Below, piece by piece: positions 58,374-64,000 of a DNA stretch of 64,000 bases. The DNA comes from Rhizobium sp. GN54. Lineage in GTDB: Bacteria > Pseudomonadota > Alphaproteobacteria > Rhizobiales > Rhizobiaceae. The position numbers and the translations under genes were made by a program. Within the stretch, counting starts at the first letter, position 1; each line of letters starts with the position of its first letter. Location of the stretch: contig NZ_JAJNCZ010000009.1 of the NCBI RefSeq assembly GCF_021026345.1, positions 124,001 through 188,000 on the forward strand, in the 5' to 3' direction. The notes below the pieces were generated by a model that searched no databases, was not told the origin of the DNA, and was given only the letters and a program-made list of their open reading frames with translations.

Positions 58374-58641
58374 TACCAACCTGCACTGATATTGACTGAT
58401 TGCGTGGGACCGCCTGCGGTCATCCGGCAAGGAGCATACCGCAGAGCGATGCCTCAGCATCGGTCGAGGATTGCGACGCTGCCGGTGGCCGACAGACGGC
58501 CCACCCGGAGGGCCGGGCGCTTTTGACCTGCGGACGGCGTCGAAAATCCTCGCCGGACCGAGAGGTCCGACTGCGGTTTTCTCCTGGCCGCAGGTCAAAA
58601 TCGCTCCGGCGCAATCGGTCAATATCAGTGCAGGTTGGTAT
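58373..58641. mobile_element. MITE-like element with 32-bp terminal inverted repeats
   Basis: Left end starts ATACCAACCTGCACTGATAT (58373-58392) and runs to 58404; the right end (58610-58641) is its reverse complement with one mismatch in 32. Inside, TTTTGACCTGCGG and CCGCAGGTCAAAA form a second inverted pair. No transposase. 269 bp in all. A clear target-site duplication is not visible. Confidence 0.85.
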
Positions 58642-58924
58642 AAGGCGCGGGATCGGCGCTCCGTCTCCGCCGCGGCGCGGGCCGGGTAGGCTCCGCCGGA
58701 ATGCCCTCCGGGCGGACGGGTGCGGCGGGTCCGCTCCCTCTTTGGAGCCTCCGGCAGGAGAGACGGCCGGCAGGCCGGAGGGGCTTGCCCCAGGCGATGG
58801 CCCCGTCCCCACCCTGCCCCGCGCTTGACCCGCCGCACCGCCCATTGCAATCTCGGGTCGGTCCGGGCGCAGCCGGATCGATCGGCATGTGCGGGCGCGG
58901 CAGGGTTCAGGCAGGGGCAGCGGT

Positions 58925-60028
58925 TTGAGGAGTGCGGACGAGCGGGCGGAGGAGCTGACGGCGGCGATCTATGCGGCCCTTCTGGGCGAGACCGGCTGGC
59001 AGGCGTTTCTCGACAGGCTGAACGGCTTCACCCCCGGCGCGCTGTCGACGCTGTTCTTCCACGACCTGCGCGCCCGGGCCGGCGCCGTCGCCTTTGTGTC
59101 GGGCTCGGAGGGCCGGGAGACGGCGCTGCAGGACTACGAGGGCTACTACAGCAACCGCAATCCCTGGATGAGGAAGGTCGCCGCCACCCCGGTCGGCCGG
59201 GGCATCATCGGCGAGGAGATCGTCCCGCGCGAGGAGTTCAACCGCAGCGAATACTACAGCGACTACATCCGGCAGAACGGGCTCGAAACCGGCGTCGGCC
59301 TGACGCTGCACAAGGACAGGGGCTGCTATTTCCTGCTGAGCACGCTGAGCGACGACCGCGACGTCGAGCGCAACCTCGAGCGCGCCCACGTCTTCACCAG
59401 GATCGCGCCGCACCTGAAGCGCGTCTTCCGCTACTATCGCTCCGGCGAGGCCCACGCCGCCGGGCTGGCGCTCGGCGAAGGCATCGGCAATGCCGGCCGG
59501 CTCGGCCTGATCGTCGTCAACGACGACCTGCGGGTGATCAGGACATCGGTCGCGGGCGAGCGGGTGCTCGCCGGCGGCGATCCCGTCGGCCTCGACGCGA
59601 TGGGGCGCGTCCGGTTCGCCAGCCCCGACCTGCAGGCCGCGCTGCAGGCGTTGCTGCAACACCGCCACTTCGGTCAGGCGACCCGGATCGTCGACGATCC
59701 GCAGACCGGCGTCCGGCTGATCCGCGTCGGCGGCGACCGGGCGGCGGCGTTCTTCGCCGGGACGACGATCGCCATCCTCGTCGGCGATCCGCAGGGCAAC
59801 GTCCGGCCGCACCTGCAGGCACTGGCGGCCGCGCAGGGGCTTTCGCCCGCCGAGACGCGGGTGTTCGCCGGCATCGTCGCCGGCCGGAGCCTGACGGAGA
59901 TCGCGCTGGCCTCGGGCACCAAGCGGGAGACGGTGCGCACGCAGCTGAAGTCGATCTTCGCCAAGACCGGAACGGCCAGCCAAAGCGACATCGTCCGCCT
60001 CGCCACCGGCATCCTCCGCGCCGACTGA
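58925..60028 (+). CDS. LuxR family transcriptional regulator
   Basis: 367 residues from the TTG at 58925, with AGGGG seven bases upstream; a GTG at 58889 is an alternative. The N-terminal ~290 residues form the sensor part (EELTAAIYAALLGETGWQAFLDRL is typical of rhizobial members). The C-terminal LuxR helix-turn-helix reads LSPAETRVFAGIVAGRSLTEIALASGTKRETVRTQLKSIFAKTGTASQSDIVRL. It is not an AHL-type LuxR: the autoinducer-binding pattern is absent. The 283 bp upstream, beyond the MITE, hold no gene. The calcium-binding protein gene follows in the same direction, 189 bases away. Confidence 0.88.
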   Translation: MRSADERAEELTAAIYAALLGETGWQAFLDRLNGFTPGALSTLFFHDLRARAGAVAFVSGSEGRETALQDYEGYYSNRNPWMRKVAATPVGRGIIGEEIVPREEFNRSEYYSDYIRQNGLETGVGLTLHKDRGCYFLLSTLSDDRDVERNLERAHVFTRIAPHLKRVFRYYRSGEAHAAGLALGEGIGNAGRLGLIVVNDDLRVIRTSVAGERVLAGGDPVGLDAMGRVRFASPDLQAALQALLQHRHFGQATRIVDDPQTGVRLIRVGGDRAAAFFAGTTIAILVGDPQGNVRPHLQALAAAQGLSPAETRVFAGIVAGRSLTEIALASGTKRETVRTQLKSIFAKTGTASQSDIVRLATGILRAD

Positions 60029-60217
60029 CACCAACCGGCACGCACGGCCGACTGGCGATTCGCAACCGGCACCGGCTCCGCTCCAACCACAGCCGCGCCG
60101 ACGAGACATCCCCCGATCGGGGGAATATCCGCAACCGGCATCCCCATAGGCTCGACCCGGCCTAACATGGCGCCGGAAGGCCGGCGTTCGCGGTTCCACA
60201 TTTGAAAAGGCAGGCAT

Positions 60218-61540
60218 ATGGGGCAGATTTCATCCAATATCAGCATCACCCTGGACGGTTCGACGGATGTCGTCGTCGGCAGCGACAGCCATTCCTGGAG
60301 CGTCGACCGCCATCTCCTGATGGTCGACATCTGGGTGCCGTGGAACGCCACCGCGCGCACGGCGACCTTCACGCTGTCCGGCTCGGACTGGGGCGTCGCA
60401 GTGCTGCGCACCGCCGGCAACACCCGGGCGGTCATCAATGATTCCGCCTCCGGCGGCGGACGGCATATCGAACAGATCGCGCTCACCAGCGCCGGCGACA
60501 ACACGGTCAAGCTCAGCAAGACGGTCGTCGGCGTCATCACCGGCGGCAACGGCAACGAGAAGATCACCGTCGGCTCGACCCATGTCGGCGCCATGCTGCT
60601 CGGCGGCGGCAATGACAGCGTGACCACCGGCAACGGCTTCGTCGAGACCATCAACGTCGGACAGGGCAACAATGTCGTCACGGTCGGCAAGGGCGGCGCC
60701 GGCGTCGTCTTCGCCGGCAAGGGGCGCGACACCATCACGGTGACCGGCGAGGTGGACAGCATCCTGGCCGGCCACGGCAACGACACGATCAAGACCGGCA
60801 AGGGCTGGGTCGGCACGATCGACGCGGACCGGGGCAACGACACCGTCACGCTCGGCAGCGGCGGCGCCAGCTATGTCAGCCTCGGCCGCGACGCGGACAG
60901 GATCAAGGTCAGCCGGCTCGACGAGCCGGACATGACCGTCGTCATCGACGGCGGCTCCCGCGTCACGAGCTCGGCCTTCAAGGATTCCGACACGATCGAC
61001 TTCTCCGCCCTCTCGGCGAAGCTGTCGGTCTCGCTCTCCGGTTCCCATGCGGTCACGTCCAGCCAGGGCAACTTCCTGATCCGGAACTTCGAGCACGCCA
61101 CCGGCGGACGCGGCAACGACAGGCTCGTCGGCGACAGCGGCGACAACATCCTCAAGGGCGGCGCCGGAAACGACCGGATCGAGGGCGGCCCGGGCGCCGA
61201 CAAGCTATACGGCGGATCCGGCGCCGACACCTTCGTCTTCCGTTCCATCAAGGATTCGACCGTCGCCACCTCCGGGCGCGACAAGATCTATGACTTCAGC
61301 AAGTCGCAGAAGGACAAGCTCGACCTTTCCGCGATCGACGCCAACACCAAGGCCGGCGGCAACCAGGCGTTCGACTTCATCGGCACCAGGAAGTTTTCCA
61401 AGACCGCCGAGGAACTGCGCTATGAGAAGAAGAACGGCGACACCTATGTCTATGGCGACGTCAACGGCGACGGAAAGGCCGACTTCGCGATCGTCCTCGA
61501 CCCGAGCCTGTCGCTGAGCAAGTCGGACTTCATCCTCTGA
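60218..61540 (+). CDS. RTX-like calcium-binding protein
   Basis: 440 residues, no signal peptide. Residues ~90-235 contain degenerate GGxGNDxxxxG-like repeats, each with Gly-Asn/Asp. A canonical pair of RTX nonapeptides occurs near 303-335 (GGRGNDRLVGDSGDNILKGG, GGAGNDRIEGGPGADKLYGG). The C-terminal ~100 residues (GADTFVFRSIKDST, DKIYDFSKSQKDKLDLS, GDVNGDGKADFAIVLD) are the serralysin-type secretion domain. Predicted to leave the cell through a type I secretion system, whose genes are not in this window. Binds Ca2+ when folded. No catalytic domain is visible. Confidence 0.88.
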   Translation: MGQISSNISITLDGSTDVVVGSDSHSWSVDRHLLMVDIWVPWNATARTATFTLSGSDWGVAVLRTAGNTRAVINDSASGGGRHIEQIALTSAGDNTVKLSKTVVGVITGGNGNEKITVGSTHVGAMLLGGGNDSVTTGNGFVETINVGQGNNVVTVGKGGAGVVFAGKGRDTITVTGEVDSILAGHGNDTIKTGKGWVGTIDADRGNDTVTLGSGGASYVSLGRDADRIKVSRLDEPDMTVVIDGGSRVTSSAFKDSDTIDFSALSAKLSVSLSGSHAVTSSQGNFLIRNFEHATGGRGNDRLVGDSGDNILKGGAGNDRIEGGPGADKLYGGSGADTFVFRSIKDSTVATSGRDKIYDFSKSQKDKLDLSAIDANTKAGGNQAFDFIGTRKFSKTAEELRYEKKNGDTYVYGDVNGDGKADFAIVLDPSLSLSKSDFIL

Positions 61541-61608
61541 CACCGAGGGTCGACAACGGGGGCAGACACCGGGCGTCGACCATGGGGCCTAAGCCGGGCC
61601 CGTGCGGC

Positions 61609-62730
61609 CTATTCGGCCGCCTGTCTCGCCGCCGGGGCCTCCAGCACGGCGGCGAAGGCAGCCCCGATCACGTCCGGCCCGGCGCCCGGCCGGGTCGCGT
61701 CGGCGGAGAGGATCTGGCGATAGCGGCGCGCGCCGGGATAGCCCTGGAACAGGCCGACCATGTGGCGCGTGACGTGGTTCAGCCGCCCGCCCCGCGCCAT
61801 CACGCACGCCGCATAGTCCATCATTGCATCGCGCACGCCGGCCCAGTCGGCCGTATCGCGCAAGGCACCCTCTTCTCCCCCGCGGGGAGAAGGTGGCCCG
61901 AAGGGCCGGATGAGGGGGGCGGTGGCCTCGGCGCCTGCCGCAAGGCCAGCCGGCCGCTCAAACACCGCGTCCACGCCCGCCAGCAGGCAGCTGTCCTGGT
62001 AGGCGGCGCGGCCGAGCATGGCGCCGTCGAGCCCCTCGCCCGGCCGGCCGATCTCGATAATCGCCTGATCCAGCGCGTGAAGGCCGCCGTTCAGGCCGAT
62101 GAAAAGATCGGGGTTTTCCGCCTTCAGCCGCCGCACCAGGTCATAGTCCAGCGGCGGGATGTCGCGGTTTTCCTTCGGGCTCAGGCCTTGCAGCCAGGCC
62201 TTGCGCGCATGCACCCAGACGGCGTCCACGCCGGCCGCCTTCACGCGGGCGACGAGGTCGCGCAGCGCCAGCTCCGGATCCTGGTCGTCGACACCGATGC
62301 GGCACTTCACCGTCACCGGGATGGCCACGGCCGCCTTCATCGCCGCGACGCAGTCGGCCACCAGCTGCGGCTCCTGCATCAGGCAGGCGCCGAAGGTGCC
62401 GGATTGCACCCGGTCGGAGGGGCAGCCGACATTCATGTTGATCTCGTCATAGCCGAAATCGGCGCCGATCCGCGCGGCCTCGGCGAGCTTTGCCGGATCG
62501 TTGCCGCCAAGCTGCAGCGCCAGCGGATGCTCGACCGGATCGAAGCCGAGCAGCCTGTCGCGGTTGCCGCGCAGGATCGCATCGGCGACGATCATCTCGG
62601 TATAGAGGACGGCGTTCTTCGTCAGCTGGCGGGCGAAGAAACGATAATGCCGGTCCGACCAGTCGATCATCGGCGCCGTGGCGAAAATCGGCCTCTTGAG
62701 AACTAACGCTTTTTTATAAAAATCAGCCAC
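61609..62730 (-). CDS. dusA: tRNA-dihydrouridine(20/20a) synthase DusA
   Basis: 373 residues from the GTG at 62730 (AGGA ten bases upstream); a TTG three codons earlier also fits. FMN enzyme that reduces U20/U20a in the tRNA D-loop. TIM-barrel motifs: APMIDWSDRHYRFFARQL, LYTEMI, NMNVGCPSDRVQSGTFGACLM with the catalytic Cys, VHARKAWLQGLSPKENR and GLNGG. An in-frame RIME-like insertion (residues ~272-288) lies before the C-terminal helical domain (GRLNHVTRHMVGLFQGYPGARRYRQ). The 5' end seems to be rebuilt: weak start, AT-rich upstream bases and an integrase gene facing away, as expected for a dusA-integrated element. Confidence 0.93.
   Translation of the reverse strand: MADFYKKALVLKRPIFATAPMIDWSDRHYRFFARQLTKNAVLYTEMIVADAILRGNRDRLLGFDPVEHPLALQLGGNDPAKLAEAARIGADFGYDEINMNVGCPSDRVQSGTFGACLMQEPQLVADCVAAMKAAVAIPVTVKCRIGVDDQDPELALRDLVARVKAAGVDAVWVHARKAWLQGLSPKENRDIPPLDYDLVRRLKAENPDLFIGLNGGLHALDQAIIEIGRPGEGLDGAMLGRAAYQDSCLLAGVDAVFERPAGLAAGAEATAPLIRPFGPPSPRGGEEGALRDTADWAGVRDAMMDYAACVMARGGRLNHVTRHMVGLFQGYPGARRYRQILSADATRPGAGPDVIGAAFAAVLEAPAARQAAE
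61869..61917. repeat. In-frame RIME-like insertion in dusA
   Basis: CTCTTCTCCCCCGCGGGGAG then AAGGTGGCCCGAAGGGCCGG and ATGAGGGG. Encodes PLIRPFGPPSPRGGEEGAL in the dusA frame. Same core as 13991-14115 and 55334-55382. Confidence 0.85.
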
Positions 62731-62835
62731 TTGGCTCAATTCCTGCTCGTCTCATTTGATTGCGTTCGCTCTCTTTTACGCCCGTTTAAGCCGTGCTATT
62801 GCTACGCCGTAGCAGTTGGCTGGGGCTAGTAGCAA

Positions 62836-63948
62836 ATGGGGACCATTTCCGAACGAAAGCGGCGCGACGGATCAAAGGCTTATACTGCACAGATCCGGAT
62901 AATGCGAGACGGCGCCACGGTTCACAGCGAGGCGCAGACTTTCGACCGGCGACCGGTGGCGGCGGCGTGGCTGAAGAAGAGAGAGACCGAGCTTTCCGAA
63001 CCGGGCGCCATCGAGAACCTCACGAAGCCTCAGGCAACGCTGGCGGATGCGATCGATCGGTATCTCAAGGAGAGCCGGAAGCAGATGGGGCGGACGAAGG
63101 CTCAGTGCCTGGAGACACTGAAAGGCTTCTCCATCGCCTCGAAAGCGTGCCGTGACATTGGCGCATCCGACATCGTCGAACTTGCTTCCGAGCTTTCGGA
63201 CGGGCGCGAGCCCCAGACTGTCGGAAACTATCTGTCGCATCTCGCCAGCGTGTTCGCGGTCGCCCGCCCCGCCTGGGATATGGATCTGGATCGAACCGCC
63301 ATGGCCGATGCGACGGTCGTGCTGAAGCGGCTCGGCGTGACGTCCCGGTCGAAACAGCGCGATAGGAGACCGACGCTCGACGAGCTCGGCGCGCTGATGA
63401 CGTATTTCGGCAACCGAGAGGTTCGCCACCCCAACGCCCTGCCGATGCGCCGACTTCTCGCGTTCGCGATCTTCTCGACCAGGCGGCAGGAGGAGATCAC
63501 CCGCATAACCTGGGAGGATCTCGATGCGGAGCACAGCCGCGTGCTCGTCAGGGACATGAAGAACCCGGGCGAGAAGATCGGCAACCACGTCTGGTGCGAC
63601 CTGCCGGCCGAGGCCTTGCGGGTCGCCAATGCTATGCCGCGCGGCGACGCGCGGATATTTCCCTTCGATAGCAAATCGGTCAGCGCCTCGTTCACGAGGG
63701 CCTGCCTCCTGCTGGACATAAAGGATCTGCACTTTCACGACCTTCGGCACGACGGTGTGTCGCGCCTGTTCGAACTGGGATGGAACATCCCGCATGTGGC
63801 GGCGGTCTCCGGGCATCGCTCCTGGAACTCGCTCAAGCGCTACACTCATATCAAGCACCGGGGCGACAAGTACGACGGCTGGGAATGGCTGGACGTGATC
63901 GCACCGCAGCCGCCGCCACAGGAAGCCCCCTCCGAGGAGACCCCATGA
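62836..63948 (+). CDS. Tyrosine-type site-specific integrase
   Basis: 370 residues. N-terminal SAM-like core-binding domain (~60-160) and the C-terminal catalytic domain with FSTRRQEEI (Arg217), HDLRHDG (His301, Arg304), SGHRSW (His327) and RYTHI (nucleophile Tyr336). It belongs to the group that integrates into the 5' end of dusA. Only ~100 bases separate it from dusA and it reads away from it, so it is the first gene of an integrative element continuing beyond 64000. Codon use is a little less GC-rich than core genes. Confidence 0.93.
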   Translation: MGTISERKRRDGSKAYTAQIRIMRDGATVHSEAQTFDRRPVAAAWLKKRETELSEPGAIENLTKPQATLADAIDRYLKESRKQMGRTKAQCLETLKGFSIASKACRDIGASDIVELASELSDGREPQTVGNYLSHLASVFAVARPAWDMDLDRTAMADATVVLKRLGVTSRSKQRDRRPTLDELGALMTYFGNREVRHPNALPMRRLLAFAIFSTRRQEEITRITWEDLDAEHSRVLVRDMKNPGEKIGNHVWCDLPAEALRVANAMPRGDARIFPFDSKSVSASFTRACLLLDIKDLHFHDLRHDGVSRLFELGWNIPHVAAVSGHRSWNSLKRYTHIKHRGDKYDGWEWLDVIAPQPPPQEAPSEETP

Positions 63949-64000
63949 GACGCACGCTCATCGCAGCCGTCATCATTGCCTGCAGCCTCGCCACCGCCGA
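63945..64000 (+). CDS. Exported small protein, 3' truncated by window
   Basis: ATG overlaps the integrase stop (ATGA). The 18 visible residues MRRTLIAAVIIACSLATA look like a signal peptide. The rest is outside the window, so no function can be given. Part of the integrated element. Confidence 0.6.
   Translation, partial: MRRTLIAAVIIACSLATA

Noticed and set aside
57194-58850. Long minus-strand frames of 338 and 487 codons opposite the hypothetical gene and MITE
   Set aside because: Cross a MITE and intergenic DNA, Arg/Ala/Gly-rich; typical GC-driven spurious frames.

Overview
The window is a GC-rich alphaproteobacterial chromosome segment, most likely from the Rhizobiaceae (order Hyphomicrobiales). 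The evidence is the gene order (class II DAHP synthase, gor, DUF2059 gene, rpiA, gph, L,D-transpeptidase, fumC, GGDEF gene, moaA, mobA, mobB), the Usg, DUF1289 and extensin-like genes, a UvrB with long N- and C-terminal extensions, and several copies of a palindromic repeat that looks like the Rhizobium intergenic mosaic elements (RIME). I cannot fix the genus. No rRNA, tRNA or CRISPR array was seen.

Positions 1-13.9 kb are mostly housekeeping: the 3' end of a soluble transhydrogenase, aromatic amino acid entry (class II DAHP synthase), glutathione reductase, rpiA with a DUF2059 gene, phosphoglycolate phosphatase, a periplasmic L,D-transpeptidase, fumarase C, a diguanylate cyclase, an FMN-binding flavoprotein and molybdopterin synthesis (moaA). 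Positions 14-26 kb hold a chemoreceptor, a drug/metabolite exporter, mobA-mobB, a divergent HxlR regulator/SDR pair, an OmpA-domain protein with a long charged repeat region, and a polar amino acid ABC uptake operon that has no ATPase gene beside it. Positions 26-45 kb mix membrane proteins, a TPR-methyltransferase, an unrecognised 571-residue membrane protein, Lrp, a UDG-like enzyme, a sensor kinase, dgkA, the convergently promoted cobT and cobS (late cobalamin assembly), a PAS-PAS chemoreceptor, an ABC-2 exporter, TauE/SafE and an extensin-like lipoprotein. A terminator with no upstream plus-strand gene, near 44.09 kb, suggests a small RNA.

Positions 45-64 kb become accessory. A third chemoreceptor, a thioesterase and a DUF1501/DUF1800 pair precede uvrB. 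The uvrB tail carries a 42-bp tandem repeat and three in-frame palindromic repeat insertions. Directly after uvrB comes an AT-rich, probably transferred P-loop ATPase. Its reading frame is split exactly at the heptamer A AAT TTA followed by TAG, the same layout as a retroviral -1 frameshift site. Then follow a hypothetical gene ended by a 269-bp MITE-like element, a LuxR-type regulator, an RTX-like calcium-binding protein, and dusA, which has another in-frame RIME-like insertion. A tyrosine integrase lies against the 5' end of dusA and marks the start of an integrative element that runs off the window.

The most interesting signals are the frameshift site in the ATPase, the use of palindromic repeats as protein-coding inserts in uvrB and dusA, the MITE, the small RNA candidate and the dusA-integrated element.
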